A DNA stretch of 64,000 bases from Hymenobacter piscis (GCF_018760735.1 NZ_JAHHZN010000011.1:1-64000), one strand, 5' to 3'; shown: positions 14,046 through 22,705, counted from the first letter of the stretch. Numbers and translations: made by a program. The notes: generated by a model not told the origin, from the letters alone.

Positions 14046-15827
14046 CTACCGCCGCTCATCGCGGTTATAGAGACTTTCAATCAGGTCCTTGTTGTTTTCC
14101 GTAATGGCTTTACGTTTCACCTTCATGGTAGGCGTCATTTCGCCGGTTTCCACGGTCCAGAGCTGGGGCAGAAGGGCAATTTTCTTAACCTGCTCCCACT
14201 GCGCGAAGCCCTTGTTCTGCTTGTGCACCAGGTCCTCGTACATTTTCACCACTTTCTCGTCTTTGATCAGCTGCTCGTTGGAGCAGTTGCAGTCCACGCC
14301 GTTGCGCTTGCACCAGCCTTTCAGGTCGTCGAAAGAGGGAATCACCAGGGCCGACGGGAATTTCTGACCGTCGCCGACCACCATGCACTGCTCCACGAGC
14401 GGAGACTCCTTGAGTTTGCCCTCAATCACCTGCGGGGCAATGTACTTGCCGCCCGAGGTTTTGAACATCTCCTTTTTGCGGTCGGTGATTTTGAGGAACT
14501 TGCCCTGCACCAGTTCCCCAATGTCGCCGGTGTGGAACCAGCCTTCCTCATCGAATTCCTTGGCCGTGAGCTCGGGCTTGTTGTAATAGCCCTTCATCAC
14601 GGATTCCGACTTGGTAAGGATTTCGCCGTCGGCGGCAATTTTCACCTCCGTGTTGTCGATGATGGGCCCCACGGTGCCAATCATGTTGTTTTCGGGCTCG
14701 AAGCCGCCCACCGCAATAACGGGCGAGGTTTCGGTGAGGCCGTAGCCTTCCATCACCCGGATGCCGGCCGACCAGAACACGCGGGCCAGACGCGGCTGCA
14801 GGGCCCCGCCCCCGCTCACGATGCAGCGCAGGTTGCCGCCCAGGGCTTCGCGCCACTTGCTGAAGATGAGCTTGTTGGCCAGGGCCAGCTGGGTGTTGTA
14901 GAAGAAGCCGTGGTCCTGCTGGTTATCGTACTTGAGGCCCAGATCCAGCGCCCAGAAGAACAGGTTCTTCTTGACGCCGGTTTGCTCGTGGCCCTTGGCT
15001 ACAATCTTGTCGTACACCTTTTCCAGCAGACGGGGCACGGTGGTGAAGATTTCGGGCTTCACTTCGCGCAGGTTGTCGGCAATGGTTTCCATGCTCTCAG
15101 CGTAGTAAATGCTCACGCCGTTGATCAGGTAGAGGTGGGTGACCATGCGCTCAAAGATGTGGCAGAGCGGCAGGAAGCTCAGGGCCTTGTCGTCCTTGGT
15201 CACGGGCACGAAGCGCTGGGCATTGCGGCAGTTGCTGAGCAGGTTGTTGTGGGTGAGCATGACGCCCTTGGGCTTGCCGGTGGTGCCACTGGTGTAGATG
15301 AGCGTGAGCAAATCGTCGGGCGTGACGGCGGCTTTCAGGGGCTCCAGGTCGGCGGGGTTGCCTTTTTTGCCGATTTCCAGCAACTCGCCGAAATGGCGGG
15401 CGCCGCTCAGCTTATCGAAGGTGAACACGTTTTCGGCCGGAATGGACAGCCCCTGGGTGGCTTCGCGTACCTTATCGAGCAGCTTCTGATCAGACACCAG
15501 TACGGCTTTTACGCCCGCATCAGCGAAGATGTACTGGTAGTCTTCTACCGTAATGCTTGGGTACATGGGCACGCTGGTAGCTCCGAGCTGGGCAATGGCA
15601 AAATCGGCAATCATCCACTCGGGCCGGTTCATGGAGATGATGGCCACTTTATCATCCTTGCCAATGCCTAGGGACCGGAGCCCCAGGCTGGTCTGATTCA
15701 CCTGCGCCGCTACCTCATCGGTGCTCATGGGCGTGTACTGGCCGTTTATTTTGGCGGCGAAGCAGTCGGGTTTGTTGTAGTTCTGCTGCAGATGAGGCAG
15801 AATATCAAACGTACGGCGAATATCCAT
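14046..15827 (-). CDS. fadD: Long-chain fatty-acid-CoA ligase
   Basis: A 593-residue AMP-forming ligase that activates fatty acids as CoA thioesters. The start at 15827 (MDIRRTFDILPHLQQNY) fits the family better than an ATG 11 codons upstream. The phosphate-binding loop is LIYTSGTTGKPKGVMLTH, followed by YGLTETSP, the GEILTKSESVMKGYYNKPE region, and the hinge/A8 motif FHTGDIGELVQGKFLKITDRKKEMFKTS is split across about residues 415-450. It heads the fatty-acid degradation block on the minus strand but has its own terminator. Confidence 0.95.
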   Translation of the reverse strand: MDIRRTFDILPHLQQNYNKPDCFAAKINGQYTPMSTDEVAAQVNQTSLGLRSLGIGKDDKVAIISMNRPEWMIADFAIAQLGATSVPMYPSITVEDYQYIFADAGVKAVLVSDQKLLDKVREATQGLSIPAENVFTFDKLSGARHFGELLEIGKKGNPADLEPLKAAVTPDDLLTLIYTSGTTGKPKGVMLTHNNLLSNCRNAQRFVPVTKDDKALSFLPLCHIFERMVTHLYLINGVSIYYAESMETIADNLREVKPEIFTTVPRLLEKVYDKIVAKGHEQTGVKKNLFFWALDLGLKYDNQQDHGFFYNTQLALANKLIFSKWREALGGNLRCIVSGGGALQPRLARVFWSAGIRVMEGYGLTETSPVIAVGGFEPENNMIGTVGPIIDNTEVKIAADGEILTKSESVMKGYYNKPELTAKEFDEEGWFHTGDIGELVQGKFLKITDRKKEMFKTSGGKYIAPQVIEGKLKESPLVEQCMVVGDGQKFPSALVIPSFDDLKGWCKRNGVDCNCSNEQLIKDEKVVKMYEDLVHKQNKGFAQWEQVKKIALLPQLWTVETGEMTPTMKVKRKAITENNKDLIESLYNRDERR

Positions 15828-15996
15828 GCGGAGAGAGGGCACTAAGGTGGGAGGTAGCAAAAGGGAGAGAGACGTGCTTCCCGCGGCGGGCCAAGGCAGA
15901 CCTGAAAGCGGAAAAGGCAGCTTAAATAACTACTTTTTTCGCGGAAAAACGGTTATTCCCTTCCGAAAACCGATAGGGCCGTGGCCCGCTTTTGCG

Positions 15997-16004
15997 TAGC
16001 TTTG
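15997..16004 (+). promoter_or_regulatory. Possible -7 box of the arginase-fold gene
   Basis: An exact TANNTTTG box (TAGCTTTG) 25 nt before the ATG at 16030. No good -33 TTTG is found at the right distance. Confidence 0.35.
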
Positions 16005-16029
16005 TCGGGGTCCGCTCCTTCTGCGCGCA

Positions 16030-17223
16030 ATGAATCTGGCTATCTTCTTTGACCCGCTCCCCGAGGAGCTGGTAACGGCTACCGCTACTGCCACCACCCT
16101 GGCCGGCTACGTAACGCCCTTTCTGGATACGTTTCCGGATTGGCGCGCCGCCGACCTGGCCCTGATCGGGCTGGACGAATGGCGGGGCAGTGCGGCCGGC
16201 GCCCCGGCGGCGCACGGCGCCGACGCCGTGCGCCGCCAGCTCTACCAGCTGCAGAAGGGCAGCGGCCCCTGCCGCCTCGTGGACCTGGGCAACCTGCGGC
16301 CCGGCCTGACCCTGGAAGACACCTACCAGCGCCTGCGCGAAATTATTGCCGCCCTGCTCGAACACGGCACGGTTCCGCTGCTGCTGGGCGGCTCCCACGA
16401 CCTCGACTACGGGCAGTTTCTGGCCTACGAAACCCTGGAGCGGGCCGTGAGCTTCGCCACCATTGACGCCCGCGTGGACATGGCCGAGCCCGAGGGCGCC
16501 GCGGCCGAGGACAGCCACCTGCGCCGCATGCTGCTGCACACGCCTACCTTCCTGTTCAACTTCACCCAGCTCGCCCACCAGCAGTACCTGGTGGCTCCCG
16601 ATGTGCTGACGGCCCTGGAAAAGCTGCACTTCGAGACGCTGCGGGTGGGCCAGATCCGGGACGACATCCGCCAGGCCGAGCCCCTGCTGCGCCAGGCCGA
16701 TTTCGTGAGCTTCGATATTGCGGCCCTGCGCTGGAACGATGCGCCCGGGTATTTTCCGGCCAACCCCTTCGGCCTCACTAACGAGGAAGCCGCCAAGCTG
16801 GCCTGGTACGCCGGCTGCAACGACCAGCTTACCTCCTTTGGTCTTTACGGCTACCGTCCCGACCACGATACCCACGGGTTAGCCGCCCTGGTGCAGGCCA
16901 CCATGCTCTGGTACTTTATAGAAGGCTACTACTACCGCCGACGCGAAACCGATTTCCGCGGCCCCAGCTTTGTGCGCTACGCCGCCGGCCTGCACGGCCC
17001 GGCCCGCTACAGCTTTCAGGCCGACGATGAGGCAGCCCACGACGACGGACCGGACCGCATTGTGTTCTACAAATCCCAGCAGACGGACCGCTGGTGGATG
17101 GAAGTGGTGAACCTGACGGGTAACACCCGCCGCATCGTGCCCTGCAGCTACCAGGACTACCTGCGCGCCGCCCAGGGCGACGTGCCCCACCGCTGGATTC
17201 TGACGCAGGCGTTGTTGGGGTAA
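16030..17223 (+). CDS. Arginase/formimidoylglutamase-fold protein with a degenerate metal site
   Basis: A 397-residue ureohydrolase-fold protein of the type often named formimidoylglutamase in Bacteroidota. The fold signatures are recognisable: LLLGGSHDLDYG (His123), TIDARVD (146-150) and VSFDIAAL (226-233). Compared with arginase, His123, Asp146, Asp150 and Asp229 are kept, but the second metal His of DAHxD is Arg148 and the Asp of DxDxxD is Ala231. A normal binuclear manganese centre is therefore unlikely and the protein may not be a hydrolase. The C-terminal 100 residues, with YRRRETDFRG and WWMEVVN, are outside the usual arginase fold. No hut genes are nearby. Confidence 0.8.
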   Translation: MNLAIFFDPLPEELVTATATATTLAGYVTPFLDTFPDWRAADLALIGLDEWRGSAAGAPAAHGADAVRRQLYQLQKGSGPCRLVDLGNLRPGLTLEDTYQRLREIIAALLEHGTVPLLLGGSHDLDYGQFLAYETLERAVSFATIDARVDMAEPEGAAAEDSHLRRMLLHTPTFLFNFTQLAHQQYLVAPDVLTALEKLHFETLRVGQIRDDIRQAEPLLRQADFVSFDIAALRWNDAPGYFPANPFGLTNEEAAKLAWYAGCNDQLTSFGLYGYRPDHDTHGLAALVQATMLWYFIEGYYYRRRETDFRGPSFVRYAAGLHGPARYSFQADDEAAHDDGPDRIVFYKSQQTDRWWMEVVNLTGNTRRIVPCSYQDYLRAAQGDVPHRWILTQALLG

Positions 17224-17319
17224 TTGGTTGTTGGTGCGTAGTTGTTAGTTGTCAGAACCTGTTTGATTCCATAAGACCTGTATGCCCCTAACAACTGACA
17301 ACGAAGCCCTAACAACCAA
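17224..17319. repeat. Word palindrome TTGGTTGTT, running into the cytochrome b5-like gene
   Basis: The left arm (17224-17255) and the reverse complement of 17288-17319 match at 26 of 32 positions. The left arm starts directly after the stop codon of the arginase-fold gene; the right arm lies inside the coding region of the next gene (ATG at 17282). Confidence 0.8.
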
Positions 17320-17551
17320 CCGCCCCACCTACACCCGCAGCCAGCTGGCCCTGCGCAACGGCCAGGACCGGGACGAAATCTGGGTGGCCTATCGGGGGCT
17401 GATTTACGACGTGACCCGCTCCCGCCTCTGGAAGCGCGGCAACCACTATGAGCACTGGGCCGGTCAGGACCTGACCCGCGAACTGGACCACGACGCGCCC
17501 CACACGCCCAACGTTTTCGACCGGTTCCCGGTTATTGGGCAGCTGGCGTAG
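17282..17551 (+). CDS. Cytochrome b5-like heme-binding domain protein
   Basis: An 89-residue single-domain protein. From residue 17 on it matches the small cytochrome b5-like heme/steroid-binding family: YTRSQLALRNGQDRDEIWVA, YRGLIYDVTRS, the first heme-ligand region RGNHYEHWAGQDLT and a second His in HDAPHT. No membrane anchor or signal peptide, so it is probably cytoplasmic; partner unknown. Residues 3-13 are encoded by the right arm of the palindromic repeat, so the N-terminus is probably not a conserved part, or the true start is different. Confidence 0.85.
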   Translation: MPLTTDNEALTTNRPTYTRSQLALRNGQDRDEIWVAYRGLIYDVTRSRLWKRGNHYEHWAGQDLTRELDHDAPHTPNVFDRFPVIGQLA

Positions 17552-17563
17552 CTGCGGCCCGAA

Positions 17564-17617
17564 CTTCAGTCCAGAGCTCATCATTGGCCCTTCCTCCTAT
17601 TTCGCTCCGGACTAAAG
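17564..17617. repeat. Inverted repeat downstream of the cytochrome b5-like gene
   Basis: CTTCAGTCCAGAGC (17564-17577) and GCTCCGGACTAAAG (17604-17617) are complementary at 12 of 14 positions with a 26-nt loop. Related words (CCCCAGGACTATAGTC) follow. No T-tail; it belongs to the same kind of word-built spacers. Confidence 0.55.
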
Positions 17618-17677
17618 CCCCAGGACTATAGTCGCCAACTGCAACCACGAACAGATTACAACCGCTCCTGCTCCATC

Positions 17678-18481
17678 ATGACGACCGAAAGCCCTTCCGA
17701 ATTCAACGACCTCGAAACCCTTCCCACCGCCGCTCTGCTGGCCGGCATGAACCAGGTGGATCAGACGGTGCCCCGGGCCGTGGCCCAGGCCCTGCCGCAG
17801 CTGGCAGCACTGGTGGAGGCTACTGTGGCCCGGTTGGGGGCGGGCGGGCGGCTATTCTACATCGGGGCGGGCACCAGCGGCCGACTCGGGATTCTGGATG
17901 CCTCGGAGTGCCCACCCACCTTCGGGGTGCCCCAGGGCGTGGTCATCGGGTTGATTGCGGGCGGCGACTCGGCCATTCGCAAAGCCGTGGAAAATGCCGA
18001 GGACGATGCTCGGCAGGCCTGGCAGGACTTGCAGGCCTTCGATATCAACAACAAGGATATTGTGGTAGGCATTGCCGCCTCGGGCCGGACGCCCTACGTG
18101 ATTGGCGGGCTGGAGCAGGCCCGGCGGCACGGGCTGGCTACGGGCTGCATCGTGTGCAACGCGGATTCAGCCGTGGCCGCCGCCGCGGAGTTTCCGGTGG
18201 AAGTAGTGACGGGGCCGGAATTTGTGACCGGGAGCACCCGCCTCAAGGCCGGCACCGCCCAGAAGCTGGTGCTCAACATGCTCACCACCGCCACCTTCAT
18301 CCGGCTGGGCCGCGTGAAGGGCAACAAAATGGTGGACATGCAGCTCAGCAACGCCAAACTGGTGGACCGGGGCGAACGAATGCTGATGGAAGAGCTGCGC
18401 ATTGGCCAGCCCAAAGCCGCCGAGCTGCTGGAGCTCCACGGCTCGGTGCGGGCCGCCCTGGCCGCCTACCACGGGCACTAG
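17678..18481 (+). CDS. murQ: N-acetylmuramic acid 6-phosphate etherase MurQ
   Basis: A 267-residue SIS-domain lyase that cleaves the lactyl ether of MurNAc-6-phosphate to give GlcNAc-6-phosphate in cell-wall recycling. Signatures are FYIGAGTSGRLGILDASECPP near residues 60-80, VVGIAASGRTPYVIGG and LKAGTAQKLVLNMLTTA near 190. It is slightly shorter than the E. coli enzyme at the C-terminus, as is common in this phylum. No MurNAc transporter or kinase is next to it. Confidence 0.95.
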   Translation: MTTESPSEFNDLETLPTAALLAGMNQVDQTVPRAVAQALPQLAALVEATVARLGAGGRLFYIGAGTSGRLGILDASECPPTFGVPQGVVIGLIAGGDSAIRKAVENAEDDARQAWQDLQAFDINNKDIVVGIAASGRTPYVIGGLEQARRHGLATGCIVCNADSAVAAAAEFPVEVVTGPEFVTGSTRLKAGTAQKLVLNMLTTATFIRLGRVKGNKMVDMQLSNAKLVDRGERMLMEELRIGQPKAAELLELHGSVRAALAAYHGH

Positions 18482-18630
18482 CCGACCTTTTCTCCAATAC
18501 GGATTTTAGCCCCGGAATTCGGGACGAGTTGGAAACCAGCGGGCTTTTTTCGGAGTTAGCAGGGAATGATAATTGTGGCTCCGCAGGCTTGAGGGCTGAT
18601 ACGGGTGCTTCCTTTTCGCATTTCTCCCCT

Positions 18631-19197
18631 ATGCACACCATCGAACCCCACTACGCCTGGCAGGACCAGTATTCGGCCGCCGAGGACCCGCTTTCGCCGC
18701 TTCACGAGGCCGAAAACAGCCTGGATTCTTACGTGAACACCATCTACGGGTACTACATCCACCCGCAATGGGACAGCCTGGGCTCCGAGACGCTGTTTCT
18801 GAAGATTCTGTTCGTGGATTACGAGCTGGGCGCGGCCATCATTGAGTTCATCGGGGAGTGGAACGACGCCATCGAGAACGATGTAATGCAGCTCAAGCGC
18901 AACATCATCGACCTGATGACCCACGAGGGCATCACCAAATTCGTGCTGGTGGGCGAAAACGTGTTCAACTTCCACGGCTCCGACGACTGCTACTACGAGG
19001 AGTGGTTCGAGGACGTGGAGGATGGCTGGATTGCGGCCGTCAACTTCCAGGAGCACGTTATCCGCGAAATGCGCCAGTATAACATTGACAGTTACCTCAA
19101 CTTCGGCGGGGAGCTCGACGAGCTTCCCTGGCGGACGTACCCGCCCCGCAAGCTATTCAAGCGGGTGGATGGGCTGTTGCAGCGCCGGCTGGGATGA
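18631..19197 (+). CDS. Conserved acidic protein of unknown function
   Basis: A 188-residue, acidic and aromatic-rich soluble protein, MHTIEPHYAWQDQYSAAEDP at the start and EEWFEDVEDGWIAAVNFQEHV near the C-terminus. It resembles a hypothetical protein I associate with Cytophagales; the function is not known and no catalytic motif stands out. The ATG at 18631 is chosen because sequence upstream in the same frame is a shifted copy of murQ. It is 150 nt downstream of murQ and is followed by a strong terminator. Confidence 0.8.
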   Translation: MHTIEPHYAWQDQYSAAEDPLSPLHEAENSLDSYVNTIYGYYIHPQWDSLGSETLFLKILFVDYELGAAIIEFIGEWNDAIENDVMQLKRNIIDLMTHEGITKFVLVGENVFNFHGSDDCYYEEWFEDVEDGWIAAVNFQEHVIREMRQYNIDSYLNFGGELDELPWRTYPPRKLFKRVDGLLQRRLG

Positions 19198-19250
19198 GTG
19201 CCCGAAGTAGCTATTGCGACGAAGGAGGGAGCTGGGGCAAGTTCGAGCAC

Positions 19251-19290
19251 AAAAAAAGAGGCTTCCCGCGAACGGAAAGCCTCTTTTTTT
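19251..19290. terminator. Strong bidirectional terminator
   Basis: AAAAAAAGAGGCTT (19251-19264) pairs with AAGCCTCTTTTTTT (about 19277-19290), loop of about 12 nt. It lies between the convergent acidic-protein gene and the small lipoprotein gene and gives U-tails in both directions. Confidence 0.9.
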
Positions 19291-19317
19291 TGCACCCGGT
19301 GAAGGATGCAGCAGTAA

Positions 19318-19557
19318 TTACTGAGCAGGAGCCGTAGCAGGAGCGTCCTGAGCGTCAGCGGCGTTTTCCATAGCGTCAGCTTTGGCATCGGCCGAGTCAC
19401 GAACCATGTCAGCCTTCTCTTCCATAGCGTCAGCCTTCATTTCGCCGGCTTCTTCTACGTTGTCAGCAGCTTGCTCCTGAGCATCTTCGGTCTTGCTGTC
19501 GCAAGAAGCGAACGAGAAAGAAACAGCAGCCAGGGCGAGGAACAGTACTTTTTTCAT
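19318..19557 (-). CDS. Small alanine-rich lipoprotein
   Basis: A 79-residue protein with a lipoprotein signal MKKVLFLALAAVSFSFASC (lipidated Cys at 19) and a mature part of only 60 residues, rich in Ala, Glu, Asp and Lys with repeated ADAMEE/ADAKADAM heptads, likely one long helix. It resembles small entericidin-like or coiled-coil envelope lipoproteins, but no function can be assigned. It has its own terminator; the very even codon use (GCAGCG, GCTGAC) suggests high expression. Confidence 0.85.
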   Translation of the reverse strand: MKKVLFLALAAVSFSFASCDSKTEDAQEQAADNVEEAGEMKADAMEEKADMVRDSADAKADAMENAADAQDAPATAPAQ

Positions 19558-19754
19558 GATGGGGGTTGTTGAGAGAATTTGGAAAGTCTTATTTGATAAA
19601 CCAGGCCGCCGGTTCCTCAGAACTACCGGCTGATTTGGGGCTTTATACCCGAAAGCGGCGGAGGTAACCCGGCGGATGAAAAAAAATGCACCTTTTTTTC
19701 ACCTGCCACCCTAAAACAGCCTTAGCGGACATTCAGGGGCTTTTTTGGGGTTAC

Positions 19755-21077
19755 TTATTTTTTCCGGAACACAATACCGATGGGTACGCCGGTGAAGTCG
19801 AAGTGCTCCCGCATCCGGTTTTCGAGGTAGCGGGCGTAGCTCTCCTTCACGTACTGGGGCAGGTTGCAGAAGAAGGCAAACACCGGGTTGTGGGTGGGCA
19901 GCTGGGTAGCGTATTTGATGCGCACCATTTTGCCCTTCTGGATGGGCGGCGGGTACTTCTCAATTTCCTTGAGCATAACCTCGTTCAGCTCCGAGGTCGA
20001 GATTTTGCGGCGCTTGTTGTTGTACACTTCGATGGCCGTTTCGATGGCCTTGTGCACGCGCTGCTTGGTGAGCACGGAGGTGAAAATCACGGGTGGGTAC
20101 GCAATGGGCGCAATCTTCTCCATGATGCGGGCCTCGAACTCCTTGGCCGTATTGGTTTCCTTGTTCTCGATCAGGTCCCACTTGTTGACCAGAATTACAA
20201 TGCCCTTGCGGTTCTTGTCGGCCAGACCGATGATGTTCACGTCCTGGGCCTCAATGCCGCGGGTAGCGTCCAGCATCACCACACACACGTCGGCTTCTTC
20301 CAGGGCGCGCAGGGAGCGGAGCACGGAGTAGAACTCCACGTCTTCGTGCACCTTGGTTTTGCGGCGCAGACCGGCCGTATCCACCAGCATGAACTCGTTG
20401 CCAAAGGCGTTGTAGCGGGCCTGGATGGAGTCGCGGGTGGTGCCGGCAATATCGGTCACGATGCTGCGGTCGGTGCCCAGCAGCAGGTTCACGAACGACG
20501 ACTTGCCCACGTTGGGCCGGCCAACGACGGCAATTTTGGGAATGCCCAGGTCGGGCTCTTCCACCCCTTCGTCCTCGAAATGGCTGATTACCATATCGAG
20601 CAAATCACCGGTGCCGGAGCCGCTGGCCGAGGAAATCGGGAAGATTTCCCCGTCGCCCACGCCCAGGGCGTAGAATTCGCCCGAGGCGTGAATGCGGGAG
20701 TTGGTATCGGCCTTGTTGGCCACGATGTAGATGGGCTTTTTGCCCTGGTAGCGGCGCAGTACGCTGGCAAACTCCTCGTCGAGGCTGTGCACGCCTTCCA
20801 TGGAATCGACCATGAACAGCACCACATCGGCTTCATCAATGGCCAGCTTGACCTGCTTGTTGATTTCGCCTTCAAAGATGTCGTCGGAGTTGTGCACGTA
20901 CCCGCCGGTGTCAATCACGGTGTAGTACTTGCCCGTCCAGTCGCCGTAGCCGTAGTGCCGGTCGCGGGTGACGCCGCTCTCGTCGTCCATAATGGCTTTG
21001 CGCTGACCGACGAGGCGGTTAAAAAGGGTCGATTTGCCCACGTTGGGGCGCCCGACAATGGCAATGGTATTTTTCAT
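19755..21077 (-). CDS. der: GTPase Der (EngA)
   Basis: A 440-residue double GTPase for 50S ribosomal subunit assembly. The first P-loop GRPNVGKST is at residues 9-17, the second in VVGRPNVGKSSFVN near 180; both have NKxD motifs (ANKADT, VNKWDL), and the C-terminal KH-like domain ends in GIVFRKK. Start 21077 (MKNTIAIVGRPNVGKS) fits the family; an ATG 10 codons upstream does not. It lies next to era, a common arrangement in this phylum. Confidence 0.97.
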   Translation of the reverse strand: MKNTIAIVGRPNVGKSTLFNRLVGQRKAIMDDESGVTRDRHYGYGDWTGKYYTVIDTGGYVHNSDDIFEGEINKQVKLAIDEADVVLFMVDSMEGVHSLDEEFASVLRRYQGKKPIYIVANKADTNSRIHASGEFYALGVGDGEIFPISSASGSGTGDLLDMVISHFEDEGVEEPDLGIPKIAVVGRPNVGKSSFVNLLLGTDRSIVTDIAGTTRDSIQARYNAFGNEFMLVDTAGLRRKTKVHEDVEFYSVLRSLRALEEADVCVVMLDATRGIEAQDVNIIGLADKNRKGIVILVNKWDLIENKETNTAKEFEARIMEKIAPIAYPPVIFTSVLTKQRVHKAIETAIEVYNNKRRKISTSELNEVMLKEIEKYPPPIQKGKMVRIKYATQLPTHNPVFAFFCNLPQYVKESYARYLENRMREHFDFTGVPIGIVFRKK

Positions 21078-21169
21078 GCGTCTGACTCCAGCCGCCGGCC
21101 CGACCAAGTTCGGCAGTGCCCGGAGTAGTTAAGTGAGTTGTGAGTGGTCGGAGTTGTATTTTGAAGCTT

Positions 21170-21412
21170 TTACAATCTGTGCCAGGCCGCTACCAGCAGA
21201 TATAAAGCCAGCAGAATGGTGCCTACTGCGTTCATAAACTGCCGGGGCAATCGCGACTGACGGGACTGGCGTGACCAATCAGGCATTGTTTCCTGCTCGG
21301 GACGATGTTTCTGATAATCGGTTTGAGCCTGAATCCATAGAATAATTCCAGTCACAAAAACTAGTATGGCTATCAGCAGTACCAACCAGCCGGGCATATC
21401 GTCTGGAATCAT
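21170..21412 (-). CDS. Small two-helix membrane protein
   Basis: An 80-residue frame between der and era. One hydrophobic segment spans residues 9-26 (WLVLLIAILVFVTGIILW) and another the last 20 (GTILLALYLLVAAW); between them is a charged, Gln/Arg-rich loop. No family recognised. The typical membrane pattern and ATG start support a real gene; lower GC than its neighbours. Confidence 0.55.
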   Translation of the reverse strand: MIPDDMPGWLVLLIAILVFVTGIILWIQAQTDYQKHRPEQETMPDWSRQSRQSRLPRQFMNAVGTILLALYLLVAAWHRL

Positions 21413-21482
21413 TAGTTATTTGAGCAGTGCTTATCTCAGCAAGTGGTTAAATTAGTCTGTACTCGTTATCTGAAGCGCAACC

Positions 21483-21549
21483 AGGCAATCCTGCTCATTG
21501 TAAAGACATCAATTTGGCAACATCAGCCCGCGAGGTTCCTCGGCTGCGC
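21483..21549. repeat. GAATGAC-type dispersed repeat
   Basis: The stretch GAGGTTCCTCGGCTGCGCTC, followed by GGAATGACG, is the kind of short dispersed repeat (…CGCTGCGCTCGGAATGAC) that I know from many Bacteroidota and other phyla. The left part, AATCCTGCTCATTG, may be the opposite arm. Similar words occur at 61217-61243 and 27643-27674. Confidence 0.5.
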
Positions 21550-21569
21550 TCGGAATGACGTACTAAATA

Positions 21570-22469
21570 TTATTGATTGTACCCGAAGCGGTTTAGGGCT
21601 TTGGGGTCGGTGCGCCAATTCTCGTTGACCTTGACGTAGATTTCGAGGAAGACTTTCTTCTGAAAGAATTTCTCCATCTCCTCCCGGGCCCAGGTGCCTA
21701 CTTTTTTGAGGGCCACACCCTGCTGGCCGATGATGATGCCCTTCTGGCTGGCCCGCTCCACGTAGATAATGGAGCGCATCCGGATGATGTCGTCGTCTTC
21801 CTTGAACTCCTCAATTTCGACCTCGCAGCTGTAGGGAACCTCCTTTTTGTAGAGCTTGAAAATTTTTTCCCGGATCATTTCGGCTGCGAAGAAGCGCTCG
21901 GGCTTGTCGGTGAGCTCGTCCTTGGGGTAGTAGGGCGGGTGCACGGGCAGGTAGCCCAGCACAAGGTCGAGCAGCTCGCCGGTCCCGAACTTTTCGAGGG
22001 CCGAAATGGGCAGCACCCGGGCCGCGTTGGGCAGGTGTTCGCGCCAGTAGTCTACCTTGGCTTCCACCTCGGCCTGGTCGGCCTGGTCGATTTTATTCAC
22101 CAGCAGCAGAATGGGCGTATCGGTCATCTTGCGCAGGCGCTCTACCACAGGTTCTTCGTCGTGCTTCTCGTAAATATCGGTCACGAACAACACCACGTCG
22201 GCGTCTTCCAGGGAAGAGTACACGAACGACATCATGGCGTTGTGCAGCTCGTACTTGGGCTGGATGATGCCGGGCGTATCGGAGTAGACGAGCTGGAAGT
22301 CGTCGCCGTTGAGGATGCCCAGGATGCGGTGGCGCGTGGTCTGGGCCTTGCTCGTGACGATGCTGAGCCGCTCGCCCATCAGGGCGTTCATGAGCGTGGA
22401 CTTGCCCACGTTGGGCTTGCCGATAATGCTCACAAAGCCAGCGCGGTGCGGAGTTGGTTCGGTATTCAT
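21570..22469 (-). CDS. era: GTPase Era
   Basis: A 299-residue GTPase that binds 16S rRNA for 30S subunit assembly. The P-loop GKPNVGKS is at residues 17-24, followed by SDTPG, VNKID and the C-terminal KH domain with GIIIGQQG near residue 250. Full length. The promoter faces the divergent hemH gene. Confidence 0.97.
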   Translation of the reverse strand: MNTEPTPHRAGFVSIIGKPNVGKSTLMNALMGERLSIVTSKAQTTRHRILGILNGDDFQLVYSDTPGIIQPKYELHNAMMSFVYSSLEDADVVLFVTDIYEKHDEEPVVERLRKMTDTPILLLVNKIDQADQAEVEAKVDYWREHLPNAARVLPISALEKFGTGELLDLVLGYLPVHPPYYPKDELTDKPERFFAAEMIREKIFKLYKKEVPYSCEVEIEEFKEDDDIIRMRSIIYVERASQKGIIIGQQGVALKKVGTWAREEMEKFFQKKVFLEIYVKVNENWRTDPKALNRFGYNQ

Positions 22470-22493
22470 TTCAGTATCTGAAATTTAGGGCTG

Positions 22494-22501
22494 CAAAGAT
22501 A
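22494..22501 (-). promoter_or_regulatory. -7 promoter box of era
   Basis: CAAAGATA on the plus strand is TATCTTTG on the minus strand, an exact TANNTTTG, 25 nt upstream of the era ATG. No clear -33 TTTG at 17-23 nt. Confidence 0.45.
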
Positions 22502-22513
22502 CAGCTATTTTGA

Positions 22514-22697
22514 GCCGTTCGCTACTGATAGCTTTGGGCAGCTAGCTGGTAGCGAACGGCCGCTCGCATTTTTGTGGCTTGGTTAAGGATAACCGGCCAC
22601 CTTTGCGGTTACATATCCAGCCAGCGCCCGGCTTTCAACGGGGCTGCTGAAGACTTTACCCTAACAAGCTAACAGCCAGCAGCTACTAGCTATCAGC
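22514..22697. repeat. Inverted repeat and AGCTA words between era and hemH
   Basis: GCCGTTCGCTAC (22514-22525) and GTAGCGAACGGC (22549-22560) form a perfect 12-bp inverted repeat. Its 23-nt loop has the words GATAGCT and CAGCTAGCTGG, whose inverted forms AGCTAACAGCC and AGCTATCAGC occur at 22668-22697 just before the hemH start. Confidence 0.65.
22571..22605 (+). promoter_or_regulatory. Promoter of hemH
   Basis: TTTG at 22571-22574 and CACCTTTG at 22598-22605 (one mismatch to TANNTTTG), spacer 23 nt. The transcript would have a leader of about 95 nt. Confidence 0.45.
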
Positions 22698-22705
22698 TCA
22701 AAAAA

